A DNA stretch of 64,000 bases from Amorphochlora amoebiformis (GCA_054601695.1 BAAHQB010000288.1:1-64000), one strand, 5' to 3'; shown: positions 28,649 through 63,013, counted from the first letter of the stretch. Notes: generated from the sequence alone by a model not told the origin. A program made the numbers and translations.

Positions 28649-29744
28649 ACCCCCTACGGCGCAAACGTCGGAAAGGGAAGAAGAACAAAGGAGAAATTGC
28701 AGATAAAAAGTATTGGCAAAGTAATACAAAATCAAACGGAGAGAGAGAGTTGCAAAACATGGAAAACATAATCACATATATGCGAATTAAGAAAACCATA
28801 GATGCAGACTGTCATTTTAAAAAATATTGAATTGAGATATGTGATAAGTTCTACACCTCAAAATCTCTGTAAATATTCCCCCAACTCTATCCACCCCCCA
28901 ACTGTCAATATAGAAGAAAAGGAGTGAACTCAGAAAAAAGACGAGGAAAAAGTAAGAGACATTGTAGTCATGTAGAAATAAAAACAAAAATTAAGATAAA
29001 ATATAAGCTGAAAATAAGATCCTGTGCACTATAAAAATTACTCGTGTGTGCGCTGTGTCGACGATTAATTCGTTCTCGACGCGCTTGGAGGAGTTGAAAC
29101 GAGTGCAGAGTTTCTTGAAAAAAAAATGCTTATACCCATCTCCACTTGTTCGCTATTGCGACAGATGATGTTGAGGAGATTCGAGGAACTTCGTGTGTCC
29201 AGGATGTTTCTTGATAAGTGTGACCATGATGTCGGGTATGTCTTCAAGCCATTGAAGTTTTCTTGGTTCCACCAACGTTGATAATATACTCAATCCACGT
29301 CCAGTTGTCACTTTGAATTTCGCGAGACGATTGTTCACTTCCAGTGATCGCGCGAGTGACGGACAGAAATATTGAGATCACGTTGAAGGCAGATTGGAAA
29401 TCATATCCCCAAGCTTCAGCGACGAAAAAGGTCATATTTCCCCCTTCAATCTGGACTTCACACTTCCTTCCGATCCGGAACTGCAGATTTTCCCCGTCCA
29501 ATCCTCAACTTCAGATCCGCCCCTTCCAAGCCTGGCCTCAAGGCCGAAGAGAAAGGCTCCCCTCAGGGGGCCGGGGCGGCGCGTGGAGATTCGATCTTCG
29601 CAGAAGGCGACATAGCGACATCCAGAAGGCGACATGGTGAGTACGAACGCCAGTTCGTGGCTCTTGCTCATAACCCGCAGTAATAAGGATCAGCTTGAAT
29701 AGCTTTGCCGATGTTTGTGAGGATTATTGATGGCGGCTTGCCGT
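28649..29744. other. Coding-like spacer between the duplicated copies
   Basis: It is AT-poorer than its surroundings and open on both strands. Plus: KKNKGEIADKKYWQSNTKSN near 28700, and MMLRRFEELRVSRMFLDKCD from 29163 with acceptor gcgacag and donor gtatgt. Minus: LQWLEDIPDIMVTLIKKHPG near 29200, which is LRR-like. I cannot choose a strand. Confidence 0.35.
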
Positions 29745-30133
29745 TTGTCACCTTCAAATCATGTCATGTTGACATGGAGGTTGTATTTCACATGCCGGCC
29801 TCGTTGAAATCTATCAGCTGGGCTCACGTCCAGCTGGGGTATCCTATGCCGAATTATTATCTAGCCTAATCTATCCTAAGACTATTAAGCAACTATGACT
29901 TATGCCCGACGTGTGCCTTTATCCTTGGGCTAATCCCCGGGGAAGAGAGTTTTACACGCTTTTAGGTCTTGTCAGTTTCATGGATCGATGCCCAGTCCCA
30001 TTCGACAGCCTTCGGTGATCAGTCGGCCGCTGCCTCCATCGGGGAGCTCGATATTTCCAAACTTGGTCTTGGGAGTAATGAGTAGTGCCTTGTGCTCTGT
30101 TACTTAACTTACATCATAGTTATTCGCTAGCAC

Positions 30134-30178
<45 letters not shown>

Positions 30179-30318
30179 GACATCATTCACGTATAGTACC
30201 ATTATATAGCAACTTATACATATATATATATAATCGTACACGTGAACGTGTATGTCGTACATGCAATAGCATGCATGGCACTCATTGGTACTCAACCTTT
30301 GTTTTTTATTCCAACGCA
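29745..30318. repeat. Direct duplication, right copy
   Basis: This is the partner of 28081-28648, offset by about 1663 bp. Identity ends abruptly after attccaacgca. There is no TG...CA border or target duplication that would mark it as an LTR pair. Confidence 0.85.
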
Positions 30319-31080
30319 ACTTATGTGTGTATGCATGCAGGCATGTATGCTAGGTATGTGTATATACTAGATATACATACATTCTCTATATACTAGATAC
30401 ATATACACATACTAGATCTAGTCTAGTATATACACTTATACGTATACGATATCTAGATATATATGATATATATCTAGTATATATATATATATATATATAA
30501 TCTAGATAATGCTACCGTCTAGACCGTTATCGTTATTCTTGTACATCCACTAGATCTAAATCATAAGCTAGATCTAATACTAGTAATAGTAGGTGCTTTC
30601 CGAGCATATACTAGATATATAGTAGAGACTTCTACAAGAATAAACTGTAATCGATAACAACCAGAACTAGACAAGGTCCGTCTACAAAGAAGAGGTCGAC
30701 CTCAAATATCTTCGAGATTAATACTTGTCATTCAAGTTTTTGAATGGATTCGGCATCTAAATCATACTAGTCATAGCGGCTCATATAAGTCACTAATCGA
30801 CCGTGACTAACTAGAGTGACTAGAGTCAGCCGGTAGTAACGGTAATTATTTATAAATAATTCACCTAAGTAGAGTAATTATAAAGTTAACACTAGAACAT
30901 TCCTTACCCATCGGCACGCATACATGTTACCGTGAGTATTGACTCAGTAACTAGCGCTCTCCATTAATTAACTAAACTAGCTATATACTAGATATAATCC
31001 GAAATTATAATAATCATTGATTTAAGTTCCGCTGGGCAACACGAGAAAATATTAAAACTAAAAATTATTCTCCTAGAATC
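30319..31080. other. Unique stretch rich in CTAGAT motifs, no gene seen
   Basis: Moderately AT-rich DNA with many ctaga, atctag and actag words, including short palindromes near 30455-30500. I see no convincing exon. Confidence 0.4.
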
Positions 31081-31085
31081 CTTAC

Positions 31086-31208
31086 AACGACCCTCTCCGC
31101 CCATCTATCCCATGCTGCATGCCGATTTTGAGACATATTAGCTCGATGAAGACACGTGCCCGGAGGCGGATGGACACGAGTGCAGTTTTTGGGGCCTCTC
31201 AAATCGCT
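31086..31208 (-). CDS. Candidate exon (strand not settled)
   Basis: Minus: acceptor ttccatag, then DLRGPKNCTRVHPPPGTCLH, RANMSQNRHAAWDRWAERVV, donor gtaagg. Plus, 31141-31231: LDEDTCPEADGHECSFWGLS, then NRYGSCWLRA, with acceptor tattag and donor gtatgt. Both look like protein. Confidence 0.3.
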
Positions 31209-31448
31209 ATGGAAGTTGTTGGTTGAGGGCTGTATGTATGTATTGTTTTGTGTGTGTGTTTGTGTGGGTTTGAGTAAACAGGAATTGTATATAAGTGTGT
31301 ATATTATATGATTATATACATATAAATATATATATATATAATATTTATGTGTACATATATATATTATATTTATATATGTATATATATATATATACATAAC
31401 TATATGGCATATTATAGAATAAATATGCACGCTATATAGATATATTAT

Positions 31449-31485
<37 letters not shown>

Positions 31486-31486
31486 G

Positions 31487-31519
<33 letters not shown>

Positions 31520-31697
31520 ATATGCATTATGTACATGCTTATATGAGTACAAATATAAATACATATAAATGTTTACATATATCAATATATATATATATAT
31601 ATATTATGTATATATTTTGACGTATCTACATACGTACGGTAAATATCGATGCATACAAATATATTATATATCTATGTACACACACACACATATATAT

Positions 31698-31757
<60 letters not shown>

Positions 31758-31768
31758 CACACATATGC

Positions 31769-31799
<31 letters not shown>

Positions 31800-31814
31800 T
31801 ATGTCTAAAGATTT

Positions 31815-31847
<33 letters not shown>

Positions 31848-31853
31848 GTTTAC

Positions 31854-31917
31854 CCCTCTAGGGTTGTTTTTAGGGATAGATGATAACACACGTGTCTTTG
31901 ACTGCCGAATGGAACCA
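31854..31917 (-). CDS. Candidate exon
   Basis: The 64-nt island lies between acceptor atattag and donor gtaaac. It encodes [21 protein letters not shown] related short island lies at 32083-32098. Confidence 0.4.
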
Positions 31918-31969
31918 CTAATATATATATATATATATGTATATGTGTAAATCTATATATATATATGTA

Positions 31970-32057
<88 letters not shown>

Positions 32058-32103
32058 TATACAAGTAATATACGTACCTTTGACTGCCGCTTCCTTATGT
32101 GCA

Positions 32104-32149
<46 letters not shown>

Positions 32150-32296
32150 GTAGTGGTTATTATATGTGTATAGTAAGTATATTCCAATATGTGTATATAT
32201 TGAGAGTGTGTAAATATGTGTATAATATCTATATATATATTTATCAAGTTTATAAGTATATATATGCATATGTATATTTTTATATACACATATACA

Positions 32297-32330
<34 letters not shown>

Positions 32331-32378
32331 CATATTATATATATATCATATATATATATATATAAATATATGTATATA

Positions 32379-32420
<42 letters not shown>

Positions 32421-32546
32421 ATATTTCCTTACATATGTCTGAATATTATATATATAACACAATACAATACAATACAATGCTAGATGTGTATGTACATAGA
32501 AACATATACATATTTATATATATATGTATATATATGTATATATGTG

Positions 32547-32590
<44 letters not shown>

Positions 32591-32628
32591 GCATATTGTA
32601 AAAATGTACATACACACACATACATGCC

Positions 32629-32659
<31 letters not shown>

Positions 32660-32797
32660 ATATATATATATCTATATATATTATATGTATGTGTGTGTAT
32701 ATATATGTATACACACACACACATATATATATATATATATTATATATTATATTTATGTATATATATATATATGTATATGCATATATACATATATATT

Positions 32798-32842
<45 letters not shown>

Positions 32843-32857
32843 GCATATATACATATG

Positions 32858-32901
<44 letters not shown>

Positions 32902-32923
32902 TATATATTTCGATATATAAAAG

Positions 32924-32954
<31 letters not shown>

Positions 32955-32957
32955 GTA

Positions 32958-32988
<31 letters not shown>

Positions 32989-33070
32989 GTACATATATAC
33001 ATACACATATACATACACATATACATATGAATATATCCACATGATAACACCTGTTCTTCTCCATCTCAAC

Positions 33071-33285
33071 ACGTGACGTCCCACGTGACCTACTGTCCAC
33101 GTAGTCACGTGACCTACCGTCTACGTAGTCACGTGACCTACTGTCCACGTGGTCACGTGACCTACCGTCTACGTAGTCACGTGACCTACCGTTGAAGTCA
33201 CGTGACCTACTGTCTACGTAGTCACGTGATCTATTGTCTACGTAGTCACGTGACCTACTGTCTACGTAGTCACGCATGTGTCCAC
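33071..33285. repeat. 24-bp satellite with GTCACGTGAC and CTACGTAG palindromes
   Basis: About nine units of 20 to 24 bp contain gtcacgtgacctac. On the minus strand it reads as SRDYVDSR repeats, a consequence of the period being a multiple of three. Confidence 0.85.
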
Positions 33286-33445
33286 GTGGCCGAGAAGGTT
33301 TTTCGATTTTAGGTTGAGAAGGGGGGGGTGGGGTTTGGACGAGGGAGGGAAACTGGTAAAATCGTGGAGTAGGATAGAGCTGAATATATATATGTAGATA
33401 TCTATGTTTGTTATCTGGATATATGATAAAAGATATGTAATATGT

Positions 33446-34885
33446 CTAACCCTAATAGGTTTAGGGTTAGGGTTAGGGTTAGGGTTAGGGTTAGGGTTAG
33501 GGTTAGGGTTAGGGTTAGGGTTAGGGTTAGTATATTACATATCTTTCTGCATGGTTAGGGTTAGGGCTAGGGCTGGGTTAGGGTTATACATGGTTAGGGT
33601 TAGGGATAGGGCACGGCTTAGGGACCCTAACCCAGCCCTCTAACCCTAACCATGTAGAAAGATATGTGATATGTCTAAACCTAACCCTAACCCAGCCCTA
33701 GCCTAACCCTAACAATGTAGAAAGATATGTAATATGACTAACCCTAACCCTAACCCTAACCCTAACCCTAACCCTAACCCTAACCCTAACCTTAACCCTA
33801 ACCCTAACCCTAACCCTAACCCTAACCCTAACCCTAACCCTAACTCAACAAACCATCGCTAGATATTCCCTAGCCTGACGTAGATAAGGACCAGGGGCCT
33901 ACCATTGTTAGGGTTAGGGTTAGGGTTAGGGTTAGGGTTAGGGTTAGGGTTAGGGTTAGGGTTAGGGTTAGGGTTAGGGTTAGGGTTAGGTTTAGATATA
34001 GGGTTAGAATTAGAAATTGCGTGAGATTACGGTTCGTAAGCGTTAGGTCTAGAGCTAGTTTAGGATTATGGGCGATATATAGTTGGATTTTATACTGCCA
34101 GGGTTAGGGTTAGGGTTACGGTTAGGGTTAGGGTTGGGGTTAGGGTTAGGGTTAAGGTTAGGTTTAGGGTTAGGGTTAGGGTTACCATCATAGGTTTCAA
34201 TAGCTCCTTGGCAAACATCTCACAATCAAGGATGAAGTGAATTCTCGACGAGCTAGGGTTAGGGTTAGGGTTAGGGTTACGGTTAGGGTTAGGGTTAGGG
34301 TTACGGTTAGGGTTAGGGTTAGGGTTAGGGTTAGAGTTAGGGTTGAACTGATGAGTATTAATCTAAGTATTAATCTAAGACTACTAGGGTTAGGGTTAGA
34401 ACTAAGCCAAGAGTCCGGTTTTGGGGCTTATGTCAGTGTTAGGTTAGGGTTAGGGTTAGAGTTAGGGTTAGGGTTAGAGTTAGGGTTAGGGCTAGGGTTA
34501 GGGTTAGGGTTATAGGGTTAAGGTTAGGGTTAATTCTTCGAACTTGTTTTTGGACTGTGAGAGGAGAGTACGGCAAGTCTAAGGTAGGGTTAGTTTGAGT
34601 TAGTGTTAGTGTTAGGGTTAGGGTTAGGGTTAGGGTTAGGGTTAGGGTTAGGGTTAGGGTTAGGGTTAGGGTTAATATTAATGTAAGGTTAGGGTTTGGT
34701 TACGGTTATAATGGTTAGGGTTAGGTTTTAGTCAGGGTTATGGTTACAGTTACGTTTAGGGTTTAGGGTTTGGTTAAAGGTTAGGGTTAGAGTTTGGGTT
34801 CGGTTAGGTAGAATTAGGGTGAAGGTAAGGTTAGGGTTAGGGTTAGGGTTAGGGTTAGGGTTAGGGTTAGGGTTAGGGTTATGCC
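33446..34885. repeat. Telomere-type block with orientation switches
   Basis: TTAGGG-type repeats run to about 33612, CCCTAA-type from 33623 to 33845, and TTAGGG-type again from 33905. Unique spacers lie near 33845-33905, 34010-34100, 34185-34250 and 34520-34600. Part of the block is palindromic (see findings). Confidence 0.9.
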
Positions 34886-34936
34886 TGAGAAATGGTGTAA
34901 GCTGTGCGTTCGATTACTATAGAGCCTTGGGGATAA
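34885..34936 (-). CDS. Candidate exon with GC-type donor
   Basis: The 52-nt island follows acceptor ttcaag and reads [17 protein letters not shown]. It ends at gcataa, directly before a CCCTAA array. Confidence 0.35.
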
Positions 34937-35016
34937 CTTGAAGATGTATATATATAATATATATATATATATATGTATATATGTACGTATATCTGTATAT
35001 TATATAATATTTACAC

Positions 35017-35056
<40 letters not shown>

Positions 35057-35099
35057 GTATGTACATATATACATATTTGCACATGGATAAATACATAAG

Positions 35100-35165
<66 letters not shown>

Positions 35166-35222
35166 CCCATCTGCAGGCTCAGGGAATGTCTTAAAGGGGA
35201 ATGTCTTTATATATATATATAT

Positions 35223-35259
<37 letters not shown>

Positions 35260-35393
35260 TACATATATATACATATATATATACATATATATATATATGT
35301 ATATATATGTATGTATATACATATATACCCATCTGCAGTCGCAGGCAATGTCTTATATATATATATATACACATATATATATATATATATATA

Positions 35394-35454
<61 letters not shown>

Positions 35455-35664
35455 CCCATCTGCAGGCGCAGGGAATGTCTTCTCGCTTGTTCCGCTTCTC
35501 CTTACTATTAAAACCCTATATATATATATGTATATATGTATATATATATATATATATAGTTATATATATATATATATTTATATTATGAAAATATATAAAT
35601 ATGTAATGTATTATATATATATATATATATATGTATCTCGACATATATATACACATGTATGTAC

Positions 35665-35726
<62 letters not shown>

Positions 35727-35754
35727 TACACATATATATGTACACTATATATAT

Positions 35755-35791
<37 letters not shown>

Positions 35792-35967
35792 TGATATATA
35801 TATTTATACATATTATAATACACACACACACACACATATATATATATACATGTAGATACTTATTATGTGTATGCAAATTAACATATATTCTATTGAAATA
35901 TGTATACACACACATATTTATATATGTATATTTACATATATATACATATATATATATACATATATAC

Positions 35968-36016
<49 letters not shown>

Positions 36017-36555
36017 ATTGATATGTATATATATTAATTATACTTCGTCGGAGTAAGTTTCGGACGCGGAGGTTTTTGGGTTCCTGGATAGGGTTAGGGT
36101 TAGGGTTAGGGTTAGGGTTAGGGTTAGGGTTAGGGTTAGGGTTAGGATTAAGGTTAAAATTAGGGTTAGGATTAGGGTTTTTGTTAGGGTTAAGTTTAGG
36201 TTTAGAATTCAAATACTGATGGTTTGAGATAGGGTAGGATTAGGGTTAGGGTTAGACTACAGCTAGGGTTGGGTTAGGGTTGGGGTTAGGGTTAGGGTTA
36301 GGGTTAGGATTAGGGTTAGGGTTGGGGTTAGGGTTAGGGTTTCAAACCACAGCGATAGCACGTTTGTCTGTGCTTAAAGTTGCTACCCGAGCACTCTCCT
36401 GGTTAGGGTTAGGGTAGGGTTAGGGTTAGGGTTAGGGTTAAGAAGTTAGGCCTAGGATTAGGGTTAGGGATAAGAAGTGGGTTAGGGTTACGGTTAGGGT
36501 TAGGGAGTTAGGGTTAGGGTTAGAGGAAGGGTTGCGGTATATAGATATATGTATG

Positions 36556-36592
<37 letters not shown>

Positions 36593-37378
36593 GTTTAAAA
36601 GCAAGCTAGGGTTAGCGGATAAATTCCTTACGGCAACTCCATTTTGCATCTGTTTCTGACTCTATAGTGACTCTGATTCAGATACAAATTAGGGTTAGGG
36701 TTAGGGTTAGGCTCAGGGTTAGGGTTAGGGTTAGGGTTAGGGTTAGGGTTAGGGCTAGGGTTAGGGTTGGGGATAAGAGTTACGATAAGGGTTAGGGTTA
36801 GGGTTAGGGTTAGAGTTAGGGTTAGGGTTTCGGGTAGGATTAGAATTAGGGTTAGGGCTAGGACTAGGTCTCCCTTTCTCCCCTCTCTCACTCCTCTCTA
36901 TCTCTCCCTACCTTCTCCCTCTTCTTTCTCTCGTCCCTGCCCCTTCGCTCTCTCCTCTCTCTCGCTCTCTCCTCTCTCTCGCTCTCTCATCGTCTCTCGC
37001 TCTCTCCTCTCTCTCGCTCTCTCCTCTCTCTCGCTCTCTCCTCTCTCTCGCTCTCTCCTCTCTCTCGTTCTCTCCTCTCTCTCGCTCTCTCATCGTCTCT
37101 CGCTTGGACGGCTTGCGTAGATAGTGGCAGAACGAGAGAGGGAGAGAGTGAAAGAGAGGGGTTAGGGTGAGAGATAGGAGAGTTAGGGACCGGAAGCGGG
37201 TTTTGGGTACATTTTGAGTTAGGGTTAGGTTTATTCGTGAGGTTATGGTTAGGGTTAGGGTTAGGGTTAGGGTTAGGGTTAGGATTAGGGTTAGGGTTAG
37301 GGATAGCATTACGGGGGGGACTCAAAAATGACTGCCGTCTCATTTTGGGCGATTTTGGCTACGAGATCTAAAATTTGT

Positions 37379-37415
<37 letters not shown>

Positions 37416-37435
37416 CTCTTATATATATATATACT

Positions 37436-37471
<36 letters not shown>

Positions 37472-37487
37472 GCTATGTAATGTGAGT

Positions 37488-37558
<71 letters not shown>

Positions 37559-37673
37559 ATATATATATCTATATATGTATATATTAGTGTATGTATTTTT
37601 GTATGCATATATGTTTATTTTAATATATAACTACATATAATTTCATCCAAGAAATTATATTATGTATATTTAC

Positions 37674-37750
<77 letters not shown>

Positions 37751-37763
37751 TATATATTTTATA

Positions 37764-37833
<70 letters not shown>

Positions 37834-37916
37834 TATCTCTCTCTCTCTATATATATATTTATATGTATGCATAAGAATATATATAATATATACATACATA
37901 CATGTATATAGAAATA

Positions 37917-37947
<31 letters not shown>

Positions 37948-38027
37948 ATATATATACATAAATATATATATATTGTATAATATACATACATATATGTATA
38001 TGTAAACAATTTACAAATATATGTCAC

Positions 38028-38064
<37 letters not shown>

Positions 38065-38142
38065 TATATATAAATATATGTATATACGTTGAATATATGT
38101 GCGAGAAGACATTCGGCTAACTTCAAAAGGTGGGCTTTTCGA
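34885..38142 (-). CDS. Weak minus-strand exon chain
   Basis: Candidate exons are 38088-38142, 37313-37367, 36632-36672, 36348-36398, 36044-36083, 35456-35504 and 34885-34936. Peptides include [45 protein letters not shown] or [41 protein letters not shown] and [17 protein letters not shown]. Most junctions fit, but no single path satisfies all of them, and two genes could be mixed. Telomere-type arrays fill several introns. Confidence 0.35.
35167..35504 (-). CDS. Candidate exon (35456-35504) and two 3'-part copies
   Basis: The complete island reads [15 protein letters not shown] between acceptor taatag and donor gtatgt. Copies at about 35326-35355 and 35167-35209 keep the gatgg-gt donor edge. 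On plus the same island reads [16 protein letters not shown] but lacks a near donor. Confidence 0.4.
36044..36083 (-). CDS. Candidate LRR-like exon
   Basis: The 40-nt island lies between acceptor tatccag, after a telomere-type array, and donor gtataa. It reads [13 protein letters not shown]. Confidence 0.4.
36348..36398 (-). CDS. Candidate exon (strand not settled)
   Basis: The minus strand reads [17 protein letters not shown] after acceptor aaccag. The plus strand reads [15 protein letters not shown] after acceptor accacag with a telomeric gttagg donor. Confidence 0.3.
36632..36672 (-). CDS. Candidate exon
   Basis: The 41-nt island lies between acceptor gaatcag and the consensus-like donor gtaagg. 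It reads [13 protein letters not shown] or [13 protein letters not shown]. Confidence 0.4.
37313..37367 (-). CDS. Candidate exon
   Basis: After acceptor aattttag only one frame is open: [17 protein letters not shown], up to donor gtaatg. A TTAGGG-type array begins just past the donor. Confidence 0.45.
38088..38142 (-). CDS. Candidate exon
   Basis: The 55-nt island lies between acceptor tatacag and donor gtatat. Two open phases read [18 protein letters not shown] (LRR-like) and [18 protein letters not shown]. Confidence 0.45.
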
Positions 38143-38145
38143 CTG

Positions 38146-38180
<35 letters not shown>

Positions 38181-38225
38181 ATGTATATATACATATATAC
38201 ATGTATATATTACACATATTATATC

Positions 38226-38299
<74 letters not shown>

Positions 38300-38379
38300 A
38301 ATATATATATATATGTATATATAAATATATTTAGATATATAATATATATATATATATACATATATGTATGTATGTATGC

Positions 38380-38439
<60 letters not shown>

Positions 38440-38545
38440 GTGTGTGTGTGTTAGATATACATTATATTATGTTGGTTTAATTTTTTTTTCCTTTCACACT
38501 GTTTATATCTATCTATCTATCTGTCTGTATATATATATATATTTA

Positions 38546-38630
<85 letters not shown>

Positions 38631-38723
38631 AAATTTATACTTATGTATGTATATTATTTTGATATATATGTGTATATATATATTGTACATATATTAATAT
38701 GAACATATTACATTTATATGTTT

Positions 38724-38757
<34 letters not shown>

Positions 38758-38812
38758 TACATAGATATTAATGAAATATATATAATATATATCATATATA
38801 TATATATATATA

Positions 38813-38979
<167 letters not shown>

Positions 38980-39029
38980 TATATGTAAATATACGTACAG
39001 TGTGTACACACATATATATATATTTATAA

Positions 39030-39061
<32 letters not shown>

Positions 39062-39139
39062 CCAATGAATATATAAAAGCGTCCACGCACTTCCACATAC
39101 ATGACTTTTTATCACGTGAGCACCATAAACACAATAAAG

Positions 39140-39345
39140 ATAATTATTACCTCAGACCTTACCCCCCCCCCCCCCCATTGTCGTGTTTTTCTCCCCCCCA
39201 AAACCCCCCGCGCGCCCCCCCCCCCCCCCCCCGAAAAACAGAAGAAGATAATCCACGCAAGGGAAAATATCAAAAAATGCGATTCTGAGCGAATAAATGT
39301 ATGATTTTCGGTAAATTCGGGAATCATAGAATTGAGGAAGGGGGG
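39140..39345. other. Poly-C/poly-G rich stretch
   Basis: Runs of 17 to 18 C occur at about 39161-39177 and 39215-39232, with gcgcgc between. A poly-G run at 39341-39349 follows. Such runs are prone to sequencing-length error and may form quadruplexes. Confidence 0.6.
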
Positions 39346-39635
39346 GGGGTTGTGAATTCCTCTTATTTTATTTTTCTTCTCTCTTTTCGGGGATATAAGG
39401 GGCCAAAAGCAGGGGGGGGTTAGCGCAGGTTGAGATTGACAAATGTCACTCTAGTATGTCACGGTTGACATCGTCAATAGTGCGAAAATTAATATTACCT
39501 AAATTTTGATTGAAAATTGTATTGTTAGAGGTTTGGCTGCATATATATTAGAGGTTTTTTAGATGCCTTTTTACAGGTTCGCTTGCTTTTTCTGGTAATT
39601 TTCTACTATGCTAGTATATTAGAGGTTACGCGTAC

Positions 39636-39738
39636 CACACGAAGAAATCCGCACAAAGTGTCCCCCGTGCCTGGCCAAGGCAACCATGAAGTCAATGCAA
39701 GAGAATGGATTTCGATGAAATATTGTGATATCGTTCAC
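39636..39738 (-). CDS. Candidate exon or gene start region
   Basis: The minus strand reads SVNDITIFHRNPFSCIDFMV, then ALARHGGHFVRISSC, before donor gtacgc, and is LRR-like. No AG acceptor is visible beyond the poly-C run that precedes it. The plus strand at 39725-40060 is also open (111 residues, with a 38-bp internal direct repeat at 39893-39968). Confidence 0.35.
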
Positions 39739-40439
39739 AGAGGGGGGGGGGGGGGGGAGGGGGGGGGAAAAATCGAAAGATCTCGAAAAATGGAACAAAG
39801 GTGAGGTCAAAAACCATTGTGTTCGCAGGAATGGCGGGAAAAAGCAAGTTGTTGAAATTGTCATGAGAGTGGGGGCGACGAGACCGAAAGAAGATCTCAA
39901 AGGAAGTTTCTGGAAATTTCGACGGAGATGGTTATCTCAAAGAAAGTTTCTGGAAATTGCGACGGAGTTGGTACCTCTAATACTGAAGAGAGGCTTAAGA
40001 TGGACTTACAGGGCAAGTTTCACACAAACACTGAGTTATCAATTTACATGGTCAAGATGACGATTCTAGTTAATATATGCCATGATTAGTAATTACATGT
40101 ACTACATGTAGAATTAGCTTTAGAATTAATTTTTAGTGTCGCGCGTCACTGAGTCATTATAGTTGCTTGAATTAATTAATAAGAAAACAATCTAATATTG
40201 TCAACAATAACTAGAATAAGATTTGAAAAGTTAACTAGATGTAGGCTAGTGTAGTAGTATGATGCTACCCATAGTGCATTGCTTAAATTTACCTTAACAA
40301 CCGCTCGTGCAGCTTAGTATACATATAGTATAATTACTAATTACGTTATAACACTGATGCACGTACCGTAATATTGATGTCGAATAACTTCGAAAGTTAT
40401 TGATACCCAGTGTATCATGCTCAAATGGTCACCATGGTA

Positions 40440-41160
40440 CGTCACCGTGACAAATATATATTATAGGATCATTATCTACTATGATACTATGGGTTCAGAC
40501 TGATAGGATTATGATCTACTATCTAGACTAAACTATTTACTGGGTTCGAATGAATCTCACCTACAGTCTTCATCTCCACTGAGGTATAAACACCAGACTT
40601 TGACTTTACGGTGCCACTTTTTTTATCTTGAGAAGAGGTTGTCGTATACTATAGGTACAGGAAGCTTGGTTTTGGGGTCTTTCTCAGGCTTAGGAGACGA
40701 GGGTCCCTGCATGATACTATGGGTTCAGTGAACTTCGGTCTATTATACAATACTAGTTATAGGATAATGATCTACTATGATACTATGTGTACACTATGGG
40801 TTCAGACTGATAGGATCATGATCTACTATGATACTATGGGTTTATACTCTAGATACTGATCAGATCGATTATCTAGATTATAGGATCATGATCTACTCTA
40901 TGATACTATGGGTTCAGAGTAACTTCAGACCAATCAAATATCATGATCTACTATATGATACTATGGGTTCAGACTGATCAGATAATACTATATGGGTTCG
41001 GACTGATCAGATCGATTATAGGATCATGATCTACTATGATACTATGGGTTCAGACTGATAGGATCATGATCTACTATGATACTATGGGTTCAGACTGATC
41101 AGATCGATTATAGGATCATGATCTACTATGATTCTATGGGTTCAGACCGATCAGAGCGAA
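40440..41160. repeat. About 39-bp satellite, irregular
   Basis: Units contain gatctactatgatactatgg, often followed by gttcagactgat. About ten units vary in spacing, with unique DNA between some of them. Confidence 0.85.
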
Positions 41161-41455
41161 AAAGTCGGGAAATTTTGCGCTGGTTGCATGTCGGACTTGT
41201 GTGAGTGTCTCCAGAGTTTGCAAGGGAATTCTAAATTTGAATCTTTTTTAGGAGATAATGTGTAAATCTGATTACCAATCCAATGTTGACCAGCTATATC
41301 TCATGATTTGGTAGTCGATTGTGAGCCCTTGGCGATTTCCCTGAAGAGGTGTATATCGCTTTAATTGAGTGTATTCTATATATATATATATATTTATATG
41401 TATATATATATACATATATATGATGTATGTTTATATATATTCTTTAGTATGTATT

Positions 41456-41493
<38 letters not shown>

Positions 41494-41690
41494 TGTTTAT
41501 AAATATATATACATACACATACAAATACATACATATAAGTATATATATATATGTATGTACATATATATAAATATAAATTATAATTGTTTGTATATTTTAA
41601 TATAAATGTGAAAAAAAAATATATATATATATATATAATCATATATCTTTATAGATTATTATATATATGTATATATATATATATATACAT

Positions 41691-41737
<47 letters not shown>

Positions 41738-41764
41738 AGTGAGCCATATATTTCTATATATCTT

Positions 41765-41825
<61 letters not shown>

Positions 41826-41828
41826 GTG

Positions 41829-41864
<36 letters not shown>

Positions 41865-41956
41865 TACATACATACATATATATATACATACATATTTTAC
41901 ATATATATGTAAATACATCACACATATACACATATATATTTAGCACACACATATAC

Positions 41957-63013
<21,057 letters not shown>

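Larger units (their letters stand above)
36087..37310 (+). repeat. Telomere-type blocks with CT-rich insert
   Basis: TTAGGG-type arrays at 36087-36330, 36400-36535, 36690-36865 and 37210-37300, with unique islands between. 36870-37110 is CT-rich with a ctctcgctctctcc unit. Confidence 0.9.

Noticed and set aside
28081-30318. LTR retrotransposon
   Set aside because: The direct repeats lack TG...CA ends, a target duplication, a primer-binding site or any reverse transcriptase or integrase motif in the 1.1-kb spacer.
33071-33285. SRDYVDSR repeat protein
   Set aside because: The same reason: a 24-bp period. Irregular units break the frame in places.
33446-34885. True chromosome end or telomere fusion point
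   Set aside because: Arrays are degenerate, occur at about 15 sites in both orientations, and lie within introns. The palindrome shares unique arms, which a simple end fusion would not.
41285-41346. Plus-strand peptide SHDLVVDCEPLAISLK resembling the GLPLA motif of NB-ARC proteins
   Set aside because: It is a single short island with no P-loop or other NB-ARC motif nearby, so the resemblance is not enough.
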